Shown piece after piece: positions 13,330 to 24,799 of a DNA stretch of 64,000 bases. Position 1 is the first letter of the stretch. Each line of letters opens with the position of its first letter. A program made the translations under genes and the position numbers. The DNA comes from Calycina herbarum (taxonomy: Eukaryota; Ascomycota; Leotiomycetes; Helotiales; Pezizellaceae): NCBI GenBank assembly GCA_001414485.1, contig LLEY01000145.1, positions 1 to 64,000 on the forward strand, given 5' to 3'. The notes under the pieces are model-generated. The model was not told where the DNA came from and did not search any database. It saw only the letters and a program-made list of their open reading frames with translations.

Positions 13330-14520
13330 CTATACTAGTAAATCAACTAATATTAGTAATCTTTACAGCTGCTATACTAACAGGTCTACTTACGAACTAT
13401 ACTAGCAAGTTAACTAATATTAGTAATATTCACAGCTGCTATTATAAACCCAGGTCTACTTATATCCTATACTAGCAAATCAACTAATATTAGTAATCTT
13501 CTAAGCTGCTATACTAAACCCGGATATACTTACCTCCTATACTAGCAAATCAACTAATATCAGCAATCTTCACAGCTATTGTCCTAAACCTAGGTCTACT
13601 TATATCCTACGCGAACAAATAAATTAATATTAGTAACCTTCATAGCTAACATACTAAGCCCGGGTCTACTTACGTCCTACACTAGCAAATCAACTAATAT
13701 CAGTAATCTTCACAGCTACTATACTGAACCCGGGTCTGCTTACGCGCTACACTAGTAAGTCAACTTATATTAGTAATATTCACAGCTGCTGTTATAAACA
13801 CAGGTCTACTTACCTCCTACACCAGCAAACCAACTAATATTAGTAATCTTCACAGCTGCTATATAGAGCCCGGGTCTACTTACGTTCTATACTAACAAGT
13901 TAACTAATATCAGTAATCTTCGCAGCTGCTATATAGAGCCCGGATATACTTATATCCTACACCAGTAAATCAACTAATATTAGCAATCTTCACAGCAATT
14001 GTCCTAAGCCTGGGTCAACTTACGTCCTACACCAGAAAATCAACTAATATCAGCAATCTTCACAGCTACTATCCTAAACACAGGCCTACTTACCTCCTAC
14101 ACCAGTAAACCAACTAATATTAGTAATCTTTACAGCTGCTATACTAAACCCGGTCTGCTTACACGTTATACTAGCAAGTCAACCAACATTAGTGATATTT
14201 ACATCTGCTGTTATAAACACAGGCCTACTTACCTCCTATACCAGCAAATCAACTAACATCAGTAATCTCCACAGCACTGTCCGAAATCTGAATCTACTTA
14301 CAAACTACACCAGCAAATCAATTAATATTAGCAATCTTCACAGCTGCTGTACAGAGCCCGGGTCTACTTACGTCCTATATCAACAAGTCAACTAATATCA
14401 GTAATCTTCACAGCTGCTATATAGAGCTCAGGTCTACTTACGTCCTACACCAACAAGTCAACTAATATCAGCAATCTTCACAGCTGCTACGTTGAACCCG
14501 GTTCTACTCACCTCCTGTAA
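13330..14520. repeat. Minisatellite, about 17 units of 70 bp
   Basis: Each unit carries a core like CAACTAATATCAGTAATC, then TTCACAGCTGCTATA, then GGGTCTACTTACGTCC. Units vary mostly by transitions (for example GTCTACT/ATATACT and TACGTCC/TATATCC), and an occasional unit is 69 bp. The array abuts the 3' LTR of copy A. A 67-codon open frame at 14192-14395 only reflects the repeat and is not taken as a gene. Confidence 0.9.
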
Positions 14521-15339
14521 TAGTGTAACATATATTAATAATCTTTCGAGTTTATACTACTATATAATAACACTGCTTTCTTACCCTCTGCAAATACAAG
14601 TTAGTTACGAACTATACTTGGAACCTTGTTATTAAACTTACTCGAAAATCTTATGTCGTTTCGTTTGTCACGTCCATACTTATCGAAACTAGAAAAGACT
14701 TGTACTAGTTGATATTCCGCCTCCTATTATACGCAGGTGTCTCTCAAATTTAACAGATTTTCTAAATAAATAACTTTTAGAACGGAATGCTTTTGCTGGA
14801 TTTCAGATTAGGGACGAGTACCTAGGTAGCTAGATTGCTTTGATTTTAGCAAAAGATAAAACGATTCTCTAGTCGAAAGTTGTAGTAGTATGATAGATTC
14901 GCTTTGCTACAATCAATTCAAATAATTCTCAATTCTTAGGACAATATATAAAGAAAAGTGCTTGGGACAGGAGCAGCTGCCTTGATACTTAACCCCGCCC
15001 ACGTGACATAAGCGCATGTAACATGATATGACTCATTTTAAGATCGTCACTTTCTGTCTCGGTTCAGTTATTCTTCGCCCTGACCTCCGGCCAGGGGGTG
15101 TCAAGGGGTTACACCCGTGGAGTAAGCCTTGGAGTACTCCCGATGCATGCACGTGACATGTCGCTTAACTCATACATGTGATAGAACCTTCGAGAGTGTA
15201 CTTGGCAGAACCCTCTCGATGTCACGGGATTGACCCCCTGTTCCATAACTGTACAAGCTTTATGTATACATAACTTCCCCTTAAAACCAGAGTTTCCTTA
15301 CGATCTCATTGTCAACTTGTAATCAATATCTTTACCCAA
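14521..15339. other. No gene seen
   Basis: Composition returns towards normal from about 14650. No coding frame, structural RNA or recognised repeat was found. Confidence 0.4.
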
Positions 15340-16030
15340 GTCGCAATTGTCCGTGAACTTGCACTTGTTTCCTCACAGAGACCTCAATAAAGCATTGAGC
15401 TGGATATTTTCTAATAAAGGTACAGTAACCGTAGATAGAACTAGATTAGTACATGTCCCCTAAAACCGGTCTATATCTTGTTCATACCAATCGTGGTGTT
15501 CCTTTACCCAGTCAAGCCGATCTTGGGTCTTAGGACTATACCGACGTGACCGGAGACGCCGTACATCGAGCTTTGCTGCTGCTGTTGATACGACTGTACA
15601 GGGTTGTTCTCTCAAATGTATGACACAAAGTAAGCGCGCTGGTTATCGATTGTATTCTGTGTGTCTATCTCTATCTGCTACCATCGTACGATATATACAA
15701 GAAGTACCTGACTCACTGAAATGAGTCAGTTGTATCAACGAGAGTTGATGTACCTTTGACATGTGGATACGTAGTTACAGGAATACCCTTTCGGACGACG
15801 TAATAATCCAGGTCTATGCTAGTATTCCCAACAGCTGCAGTGAGGTAGTATTCTAGAGGGTGCCGGGCTTCGTCCTCGAAAAGCAAGGCATCGCTATCGC
15901 TGTCGGACTCGTCTATTACGCTGGTCTTGTCACCATAGCTTCTAAACAAGCTATCTGTCTCAGGGTCCGCTGTGCTGTCCGTCTCATCGTCGCTGGTCAG
16001 GGAACCTGTCTTGTAATGTGGCTGGGGCAT
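15340..16030 (-). pseudogene. DUF3435 protein, N-terminal remnant
   Basis: DUF3435 proteins are fungal tyrosine-recombinase-like proteins; the captains of Starship elements belong to this superfamily. ATG at 16030 starts MPQPHYKTGSL, followed by an Asp/Ser-rich acidic stretch and then LLFEDEARHPLEYYLTAA (near 15835). After a gap of about 247 bp the family signature resumes: KLDVRRLRSRRYSPKTQ and DRLDWVKEHHDWYEQD at 15575-15480. A stop and a frame change follow, and then PAQCFIEVSVRKQ at 15403-15365. Nothing of the catalytic domain is seen, so this is a dead fragment. Mutation is mild compared with the transposons nearby. The family assignment rests on my memory of the conserved N-terminus. 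Confidence 0.68.
15585..15831. other. 247-bp insert or intron in the DUF3435 remnant
   Basis: The segment separates two pieces of the conserved DUF3435 N-terminus. The flanks are GCTGCTG and GCTGCAG, and the insert starts TTGATACG and ends TTCCCAACA on the plus strand. A near-perfect hairpin (CTGACTCA / TGAGTCAG) lies at about 15709-15728, followed by CAACGAGAGTTG. The minus-strand junction lacks a good GTRAGT donor, so a small mobile insert is as likely as an intron. Confidence 0.4.
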
Positions 16031-16560
16031 TGAGAGACAAGGCACGATGAACGAGCTATGCGGTGGGTAAGAATATAGTTGGTGACAGATCGAAAGGTGT
16101 GCCGATTGGCAGCGATCGACTAAGGAGAGCGGAGAGAGGGGTAGAAGATAGAGAGGTGGCTGAGGAAGCAAGAAACCTCGATGGATTGATGAGCACAAGA
16201 GGGAATCGGCGAGGCGCGATGGCCGTTCTTATAGGCATCTCGAGAATGAATTTGATTAACATGGCGAAGGCTGTTTAGGAGAAAGCTTCTTCTGGCTCTG
16301 TAATGCCCCTCAAGAAACGGGGGGGATAATAAGCGGAGGTGACGACTGTGATAGCCATGAGAATATGAAGAGGTCCACCAGGTCAGGGATGAGAGGTGCG
16401 TAGCGACCAAAAGGTGCACGGTGCACGGTGGCCGTATTAAAGGGCAGAGGTGCGGGATTATCCGAAAACTGGTTAGCAGACCCCTTAAAGCAGCGGTCCA
16501 ACCTCTCCGAAAACAGCACTCTTCTAACCGTTACGTCGTGTAAATAAGAAGAAATTCTCA
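16031..16560. other. Upstream region of the DUF3435 remnant
   Basis: Several overlapping open frames on both strands cross this stretch, but none shows a recognised domain or a clear advantage over the others. It is probably 5' DNA of the DUF3435 gene. It ends abruptly at about 16560, where RIP-type AT-rich DNA begins. Confidence 0.35.
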
Positions 16561-16997
16561 AAGTATTATATACGAATCTACCTACTATAAGAGATAGTAT
16601 AAAACAGTTAGTAAATACTAGCTGATTACCTACTCTAGTTTATAAAGTAAGTAATTTAGTAGTATTAAGTATAAAGAATATTAAGTTAGTATAACCTATA
16701 CTAAAATTCGACGCTAAATATATTAGCTCTTTTTAAATACTTTAAGTTATAAACTCTTACTCTTATAAACTTAAATTACTATACGAACTATAATCTAACT
16801 ACTTAGTCTTTTATATAAACCTATTATACTCTACTACTAGTACCTCTCTTCTAGGGTAATATAACCTCTCTCTACTACTAGTAGCTATAGATAACGACGG
16901 TTAAGCTCTCTAGGCTATAGAAGAGATAGTAGATTTAAGAAGAAAAAGTAGAGATAGAGGATTTAAATATCTTATCTACTAGCGAGGATATAACGAG
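16561..16997 (+). pseudogene. Chromovirus H: integrase C-terminus and start of chromodomain
   Basis: Reading TAG/TAA as Gln, the plus strand encodes a Gypsy integrase tail (NLVVLSIKNIKL, SYSYKLKLLYEL, FYINLLYS) followed by a chromodomain start, EEIVDLRRKSRDRGFKYLI. The chromodomain is cut after GGATATAACGAG by insertion of element B and resumes at 24245. Bases 16993-16997 (ACGAG) are the left TSD of B. The upstream part of H is missing; its left end coincides with the composition jump at 16560. Confidence 0.75.
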
Positions 16998-17429
16998 TGT
17001 AACGAAACTTAAACGAACTAAACAAAGATAACTAAGTCTCGAAGATTAGTATATAGGTAAGAAGTATAGATACGCTAGGCTGTTTACTTAGAAGTGAACT
17101 CGTTACTTATATTAAAGATATTAAATAATATAATAAGATTAATAACTAAAGTTAAGTATAAAGCTTTTATCTAGATAGTAGATATACTAGTATATATAGA
17201 ACCTTCGTTCTCCTAGGTAGCTAACTCGCTTATTAAGCTAGCGATCTAATAAGCTGGTTCGCCTAGCGATCTAGTAGTCTCTTTTATTACGTGATTATTA
17301 TAATAAAATCTTTAGATTACTTAGCTAACCTAACCGATCCTTATCTACTATAAGAGTATTCTAATAGTACTTAACTTATTAGGACGCTGCCTAGTCTTTA
17401 CTTATTATATATATACGTAATTTATAATA
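16998..17429 (-). repeat. 3' LTR of B (432 bp)
   Basis: It begins TGTAACGAAACTT and ends GTAATTTATAATA on the plus strand, the latter a RIP form of GTGATTCGTAACA. On the element strand it is preceded by the purine tract AGAAGGGGATAG (17430-17441). Confidence 0.93.
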
Positions 17430-17474
17430 CTATCCCCTTCTTAGCTTAGCGTGTCTCTATACTTAAGTATAACC

Positions 17475-18071
17475 TAAGAAATATCGTTAGAAGGCTAGTA
17501 GCCTTCTTCTCTTTTTACTATACTACTTAATTATTTAATAAAACGTACTAAGTATATTACTCTTAGAAAAGAAATTAACTTATTTAGAATAAAAATAGTA
17601 TCTTATACCTAATATTTAAAAGCTAGTTTTATAAATAAATATATTATCTCTTAAGATAAAAGTCTAAATCGTTATAGTTATTATATAATAAATAGTAAGA
17701 CCTATAACATTTATAAGATAAACTATATACTAACTATTTAAGATTAGAAGTCTATAGATACTTAGATCTAACGATTAGAGGACGAGGCTAATAAGGCTAT
17801 AGCGAAAGTCCTCTAGGTTAATAAGTAGAAGAAGCTACTTTATACCTAGAAGTAGAGAATAATAGTAGCTAGTCTTAACTCTCTTAAGGAGCTAGATATT
17901 ACTAAAGAATTAGAAAGAAAGGAAAAGGAGAAGAAGGAAGAAAAGAAGCGGATAGAAGAAGAGGCTACTAGGCTAGCTGCCCTTCCTACGCCCGACGTTT
18001 CCGACCCTGCTCTCGCTCTAGGCCTTAACCTAGCCTTTCTTAAGTCCTTTCCTATTAACTATATAATATAG
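17475..18071 (+). pseudogene. Antisense coiled-coil ORF of element B
   Basis: This frame of about 199 codons runs opposite to gag-pol, between the chromodomain and the 3' LTR. Its only interruptions are TAG/TAA at plausible Gln positions. It encodes FINKYIISQDKSLNRYS, then a helical stretch (SIDTQIQRLEDEANKAIAKV, NKQKKLLYTQKQRIIVASL), a highly charged Glu/Lys run (ELERKEKEKKEEKKR) and a conserved end, ALALGLNLAFLKSFP. A coiled coil is likely. The same protein is in copy A, and a diverged homologue occupies the same place and orientation in D. Function unknown; a link to pogo-type C-termini is possible but not shown. The ATG is not visible, perhaps mutated to ATA. Confidence 0.65.
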
Positions 18072-18074
18072 GTA

Positions 18075-21000
18075 GACTTAGGTTTCGATAGTAGAACTTC
18101 TAAAGTTCCTCTAAGTACTAGCTAATATTTTTTCTAGGTTCTTAAGTATTTTCTAAATATAGGTAATCTAATTATTTTATTAAATACTTAACTTATCTTC
18201 TAATAAGTCTATAGTTAAAAATCCTCTTAACTTTATACTTAGTATTTAGGTTTACTAGTTGAATTTCTATAAGTAGAGCTAGTAGTGCTCCTAGTAGTGC
18301 TAGTTCGAGTAGGGATATATAGAATACTAGGTAGATGTTTATTATCTTTAGTAGTACTAATTTATAATTTAAAGGTCCTTTAACGTATTTAATTTTAAAT
18401 AGTCTAAGTTTTTTATAATCTAGTTTATTACTTAATCTTTTTATATTAATATTCTTTTATATTAAGTAGACTTTATCCTCCTTTTTTAGTATTAGCTTCT
18501 AACTACGTCGTTTGTTATAGTAGTATATATTTCTCTCTATTATAAATTATAAGTCTTTTATAAGTTCTTTATATAAACTTTTAATTTTTAAGACTTAAAT
18601 ACGAGTAAGTTAGTTATTAATAGTTGTAGATAGTAGTTCTTAATATACTAATAATTTATATTTAAAATTAGTATAGAATAGTATAATAAGTGTTGTTTTC
18701 GTTACTAAACTATTATAGGTAAACTATGCTAAAGGTAGTAGTTCTACTTAGTTATCTTATTAATAGTTTATATAATAATAAAGGTATGTTTTAACTACTT
18801 AATTTATCTGTTTATTTCTTCTATTTATTTAAGAGTAGAAAGCTATAGAAAGCTTTCTCTTTATACTTAATTGTTTTATAAGAGCGATTAAAAATTTTAA
18901 GATAAAGAGCTTATCTTTGTCTAAGAGTATTTCTTTAAGTAGTCTATATCTTAAGACTACTTTTCTAAGGAATATAAATACTAATTCCTTAGCTATACTT
19001 AACTTTATATATACTATTAAGATTATATATTTTATAAGTTGTTCTATAATAACTAGGATTATATTATATTTAACTCTTATTATTAGGTTTTTAGATTTTA
19101 GTAGTTTAATAATAAAATCTATAGATATTAATTTCTAAGGTATCTATAGTATTAGAGTAGTGTTTATCTGTCTATAAGAAGTATAGTAGGAAGCCTTATT
19201 CCTAGTATAGGTATTATATTCTACTATTACTTCTTTAACTATTATAGATAGTCGATTAATATAGTAGTATTATCTTATTCTCTAGAGAGTTCTACGAATT
19301 CCTTAGTAACTATAAGCGGGTATAGTATAGTATTCTTATATAAACTCTTTTATATACGAGCTAGGAACTTATAATTTCCCTCTTATATATTAGTTATAAC
19401 TCTTATATATGTTTTAAATTTTATCTATCTAGATGTTGTTTATTACTACTATTTTATATATAGTAGGTACTAAGTCTCTATTCTTAAGAGTTTTTAAGAT
19501 TATAATCTTTTTATACTTCTTATTTCTCTTATATTCTAGTTTTTAGTTAAGAGTATTAGCTCGAGTATTTAACGTTCTCTTTATATATTAGATAATAATG
19601 TTAAATCCTTCTAATATCTCTGACTATCTAGCTAATTGCCTTGTTATAAGTTCCTTAGTAGTTATAAATGTTTTAAGGTTCTTATAGTTAGATAAAACTA
19701 TAACTAGGTATTTTACTAACTATAAATAAATCCTTTAGTGTTCTAAAGCTAATACTATAGTAAGTAATTCCTTGTTAAAGATGTTATAGTTTTGTTATAC
19801 TAGGTTAAATGTCTTAGAATAATATATAATAGGTATAAGTTTTCCTTTGTTATTTAGCTATAGATGAACTGTATCTACTGCTATGTCTAAGGCGTCTGTT
19901 TCTATTATACTAGGTTTATCTATATTAAAGTTATATAGGATAGGTTTTTCTATAAACTTTGTTTTAATTTTCTAAAAAGTATCCTTTACTTATTTATTCT
20001 ATATAAATTTAATAGCTTTTTTAACTAGTCTTAACATTAGTTTAGTAATCTTTACATAGTCTTAGATAAATAGATAATAAAAGTTTATAAATCTAAGGAA
20101 GGACTATACGTCTTTTATATTCTCTAGTAACTTCTAGTTTAAGACGTCTTAGATTTTTACTAGATCTATTTCTATTTTTCCTAGGCTAAATACCTATCTT
20201 AGGAAAAGTGTCTAAGTTACTCTAAACTTGTATTTTAAGAGTTTTAACTAAGAGTTTACTTTTATAAGTTAATGTAAAACTTCTCTAATATATCTTTTAT
20301 ATTCTTCTTCTTTTTTTAAGAAGATTAGGATATTATCTAGATAATAAATTACTATTATCCTTAGAAGATCTTTTAAAATATTATTATTTTATCTCTAATA
20401 TATAACTAGTATGTTATAGAGTTTAAATAGTATAACTATATATTTATAAAGGCCTAATAGTAAGGTAAATACTATCTTCTATTTATCTCTAACTTTTATT
20501 TATATAAGTCTATAAGCGTTTTATTAATCTAATTTCGTAAATCGTACTACTTTACCTAACTTGTCTTATAAGTATTAGCTAGGTAGTAGCGGATAAGCGT
20601 TCTTAACTATAGTGTGATTTACTTCTTAATAATTAATATATACTCTTTTGTCTAGGTTGTCTTTCTTCTTAATAATAAGTATATTTAAGGTAATTAGTAA
20701 CTTAGATCTTTTAATATGTCTCTTTTTAATACCTTCTTTTATATAACTTTCTATTCTCTATAGGCTTTTCTAGTTATATAACTGAAGCTTCTACTTCGAG
20801 AGGTAATAACCCTCTTTTAATTTAATCTTATAATCTTATAAGTAATGTTCTAGTAAGGCTTATAAGTCTTCTAGGTTTTTAAATAAAGCCTTAAATTCTC
20901 TGTACTATATAGGTATTTCGTTATTAGCTTTCTTACTAACCTGTGAAGAACCCTGGACAAGGTGTTTTAGTACTTTAGAAGAGGTGGTACTAACCTTGTT

Positions 21001-23790
21001 CTAGCCTTAAAGTTATAAACGCGAACCCTTATATTTATATCGACTAAAGGTTATCGTTCTAGCCTTCTAGTTAATTTCTAGATTATGTTCTTAAATCTAT
21101 AGTATACTAAGTATTACTTCTTTGCTTTCTATTTTAATAATATTAAATTATATGTTTAAATAGTATCTTTTAATATTGATTTTCGTTAGAATAGTTTACT
21201 AATTAATAATTCTATTTTAATATATAACGTCTGTTCTATTAACTACTTTTAGTTAATATAGTCTTATCCTTTTAATTTAAACGTTTAGCTTTTCCTAAGC
21301 TATTAGAGAGATAAAGTTGCTTATTACTCCTAAGTTTATTATAACTTATAACTTTTTCTCTTTTATTTCTATAGTTATTACTAACTATCTTTCTTCTAAA
21401 GTAGCGTCTAACTTTGCTTTAATATATTAGACTTTAAAAGATCGATTTTCTCGATTATAATTCTTTCTCTTCTCGTTCTTATACTATAGAAAGAATCTTA
21501 CTCTTTCCTTGTTAGCGTATACTACCTTATATACTAATTTATATTCTACGATTCTTATAGTTTTAGAAATTTCTCTTATAAATTACTTTAACGTTTGTCT
21601 ATAGTTATATTAGATCTATTTATAACTAGTTTCTAAAATAGCTTCTATAGACTATAGTTCTCCTATATATAGATAATCTAAAGTAGCCTCTAGTATACTT
21701 ATCTGTAGTTTTATATAGTAAACTTTAAATATATAATCTCTTAAATTCTTTTCTTTAATAGCCCTAATCTAGGACTAAGGAAAGAATACTACTTCTTCTT
21801 CATCTGATAATACTACCTTATATATCTAATAATATTCTACTATTCTAGTAGGCTCTAGTAATACTCTCTTAAATCGTTTCTACGATAACTAATCTAAAGT
21901 TAGACTCGGTTTATATTATATCTATTATACTATCGTTTCCTAAACTATTTCTATAAACTATAGTTCTTCTATTACTAGATAGTATAATTCCTCTAGTTCT
22001 GTCTTAGCCTACTTAGTTATATTAAGCTCTCTTCTCTCCTAGAATAGTATACTAAACAGTTGTTATAAGTCGTATTTTCTTAATACTAACCTATTATTCC
22101 TAATTAATATAACTATAATATATTGCTTAAATTCCTCTAGTATAACATCTTTAGGTAGTATCCTAAGGAAAGGGGTTTTAATTCGTCTTATAAATCCTGT
22201 TAGAACTTACTATGTCTACGTACTAGTCTTACCTAAAATATTATATATTCTCTATATATCCTCTACTTTAGAGTAAGTATATTTCTCAGCTAGTTGTTGT
22301 TTCTATTCTAGTTCCTTTTCTTCAATAGTTTTCTGTCTAGTAATTAAGCTAACTAGAGTTATTATTTCAAAGTTATTACTTATAACTATATATATTATTA
22401 AGATAGTTAAGTTAACCTCTTATGTTATATAAGGACTCTAGAAGTCTAGTTTCTAGTTATTAATATATATCTATCGATTTCCTTATTTAAAGGTTCTAAG
22501 AAAAGCCTAAGTTTCTCTAACTTTAGAGTCTTTATTCTTTATTTCTCTTTCTAAACTAGAAGATGAATCTAATGTCTCTAAAGAACTAGTCGATAGTAGT
22601 AACTTGTATTTTACTTAAAAAGGTTACTTAGATTCTATTACTAATTATATATTATAATATTCTTTAAGAAGTAGATCCTCGTTATTATTAGTGTCTTATA
22701 TACTACTAATTCCTTTATTATTTTTAATCTAGGTTCTATATCCTTATACTTCGAGCTCCTTATCTATAAGTTTAATATAATTAGTTAAAGCTACCTATTA
22801 TTAAATAGTAGTATTGATTTATTTCTTTCTCTTAGAGTCTTTCTTCTTACTATACTTATTTACTCTATAGTCTAGTTAGTTATAATTATAATATAAGTTC
22901 TACTTATGTTGATAATTTTACTCTTCTTAGAAAAGTCCTCCTTTCTTTAGAAAGGTTTTCTTCTATATAGCGTTTACCTCCTTACTATGTTTGTTAGTGT
23001 AAGAGTACTTCTACTTTCCTAACTCTTTGCTTTTTTCCCTGTATCTAGGGTTACTCTTTCTAAATTTATATAGGCGGTTGTCTAGTTAGACGACTTCCTT
23101 AATTATACCTATAATAGTTAAGAATTATATATTCTACTTAGCTATTTCCTTATAAATATATATTTTTAATCCTTAGTAAAAGAGTTTTATAAGAGTAATT
23201 ATATCTTATCCTAACTTCGTTCTATAACGTTGAAATTCATTAGTATAATCTATTACTAATCTAGTCTAGTATAATTCTAAAAGCTTATATATAGCTGTTT
23301 AGATTATATCGAAGTCTTTAAAGACTTTCCTAATAGTTGCCTTAAATCCTCTCTAAGATTTAAATATAATCTTAGTTAATTCTATTTTTCTATCTTTATT
23401 CTTATTTTTAAAAAAGTCTTCTAAGTATAGCTAAGCCTATTCTAGTACTAATCCTCTAAGGTAGGAGATAGCAAAGATAGTTTATAAGTTATAATTACTT
23501 TTGAACTTATTAGAATTAAAGTTAAAGTAGATGTCTATTTAGAGAAGGAATAAGTTAAGTTCCTTTCGCTTCCTATAATATATATTTAGCATCTTAACTT
23601 TAATTAATTTAAGTACTTCGACCTTATAGAGCTCGGAGGCGTCTAGTATACTAATATTATCGTCGTTTCTAGTTGACTATATACTAGTAGGTGTTCTTCC
23701 GGTTATACTTCTAGATATTCCTACGACGTTAACTCGACTAGTATTTAAGCTAGCTACTATAGCAGGGGTTGCTAGAGCTATAGCGACTAA
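18075..23790 (-). pseudogene. Gag-pol of chromovirus B, RIP-degraded
   Basis: A single long frame with Gln-type stops. Gag lies at 23790 to about 22750 (ILDASELYKVEVLKLIKVK near 23650, then a zinc-knuckle remnant NLYYNYNQLDYRVNKYSKKK near 22870; family CX2CX4HX4C). Protease lies near 21350, RT with its active-site remnant near 20320, RNase H near 19700-20000, integrase near 18550-19400 and chromodomain near 18110-18270. Several catalytic and zinc-binding residues are lost by transitions. Gag is complete here but missing in copy A, so the two copies together define the family. Confidence 0.85.
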
Positions 23791-23812
23791 ACTTCTAAGT
23801 AGGTGCTTAAAG

Positions 23813-24244
23813 TATAATAAAACTTAAATAAACTAAATAAAGATAACTAAGTCTCGAAGGTTAGTATATAGGTAAGAAGTATAGATACGCCGGGTTGTTT
23901 ACTTAGAAGTAAACTCGTTACTTATATCAAAGATGTTAAATAATATAATAAGATTAATAACTAAAGTTAAGCACGAAGCTCCTATCTAGATAGCAGACGT
24001 GCTAGTATATATAGAACCTTCGTTCCCCTAGATAGCTAACTCGCTTGTCGAGCTGGCGATCTAACGAGCTGGTTCGCCTAGCGATCCAGCGGTCCCTTTT
24101 GTTACGTAATTATTATAATGAAATCCTTAGATCGCTTAGCTAACCTAACCGATCCTTATCTACTATAAGAGTATTCTAATAGTACTTAACCTGTCAGGAC
24201 GCCGCCTGGTCTTCACTCATCACGTGTGCACGTGATTCGTAACA
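23813..24244 (-). repeat. 5' LTR of B (432 bp)
   Basis: It has the same length as the left LTR but much less RIP damage, keeping GGACGCCGCCTGG and CACGTGTGCACGTGATTCG at the element start. A near-palindromic CACGTG pair sits just inside the LTR start. Confidence 0.94.
24004..24019 (-). promoter_or_regulatory. TATA box of the B 5' LTR
   Basis: On the element strand the LTR reads GGTTCTATATATACTAGC. The equivalent TCTATATAAG occurs at the same place in the LTRs of C and D, which suggests the U3 promoter core. Confidence 0.5.
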
Positions 24245-24793
24245 ACGAGGACGAGAATTCGTAGAAACCTTTAGTTAAAGTTATAGGTGCTAGCGTCTCT
24301 ATTTATACGTTTGAGAGCTGATTTTCTACGAAGCTTAAGTCTACGAAAGACGAACGATTAAGAGTGTTTAAGAAATTATAGAGAAGTATATATATTTAAG
24401 AGAAAGAAGAATCTTATATAAGAGTTTTTAATTTAGTAAATAAGCTGACTTTTAAGCTCGCTTCCGAGTGGCTTACTAAGCGAGATTACGAATATCGCGG
24501 ATATATTCTTTTATAGATATATAAATAGCTAAGAAAGAGCTTCTCTCTTCTGTTCTTTTTTATAAATAATCTATTTCTTAATCTCTACTATAATACTTTC
24601 TTACTTAATTCTTCTTATAATAAGATAACCTTATCTATTAACCTCTTTATATTCGGCCTATAATAGGCCTCTAGAGCTAGAGAGCTAGTACGGTATACTA
24701 CTTATAAATTATTAAGATTAAATAGTAGAGAGGTAGATATCGTAGTAAGCTATTAGTATTATCAGCTAAATAGCGTAAGAGAGATACGATAAC
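24245..24793 (+). pseudogene. Chromovirus H: rest of chromodomain and C-terminal tail
   Basis: This continues the frame broken by B: YNEDENSQKPLVKVIGAS completes the chromodomain (family W...ENTWEP), followed by FESQFSTKLKSTKDE, LASEWLTKRDYEYRGYILL and a further coding-like stretch to a TAA near 24793. Gln-type stops are present. The tail after the chromodomain is longer than usual. No 3' LTR of H is recognised after it; the next DNA is the minus-strand gag of G, so H and G are probably joined by rearrangement or truncation. Confidence 0.65.
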
Positions 24794-24799
24794 TTTCTA

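Larger units (their letters stand above)
16998..24244 (-). mobile_element. Full-length Ty3/Gypsy chromovirus B
   Basis: It is 7247 bp long with two 432-bp LTRs and a perfect 5-bp TSD ACGAG (16993-16997 and 24245-24249). LTR ends are TGTTACGAA and TTCGTTACA on the element strand. It contains gag-pol with a chromodomain on the minus strand and an extra ORF on the plus strand before the 3' LTR. The right LTR is far less mutated than the left. It is inserted in the chromodomain of element H, whose frame rejoins when B and one TSD are removed. Confidence 0.95.

Noticed and set aside
14192..14395. Open frame of 67 codons in the minisatellite
   Set aside because: It is produced by repeat units that happen to be near a multiple of three in length; neighbouring units break the frame.
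13330..14520. CRISPR-like array of repeats and spacers
   Set aside because: The whole 70-bp unit is repeated, with no unique spacers, and the genome is fungal. It is a minisatellite.
16063..16561. Several overlapping open frames on both strands
   Set aside because: None has a recognisable domain. They overlap each other, and one contains the start of the DUF3435 remnant.
18917..19138. 73-codon open frame, almost identical to one at 11189-11410 on the other strand
   Set aside because: Both lie antisense to the integrase core of copies B and A. Their similarity follows from the two elements being copies; the pol frame explains the sequence.
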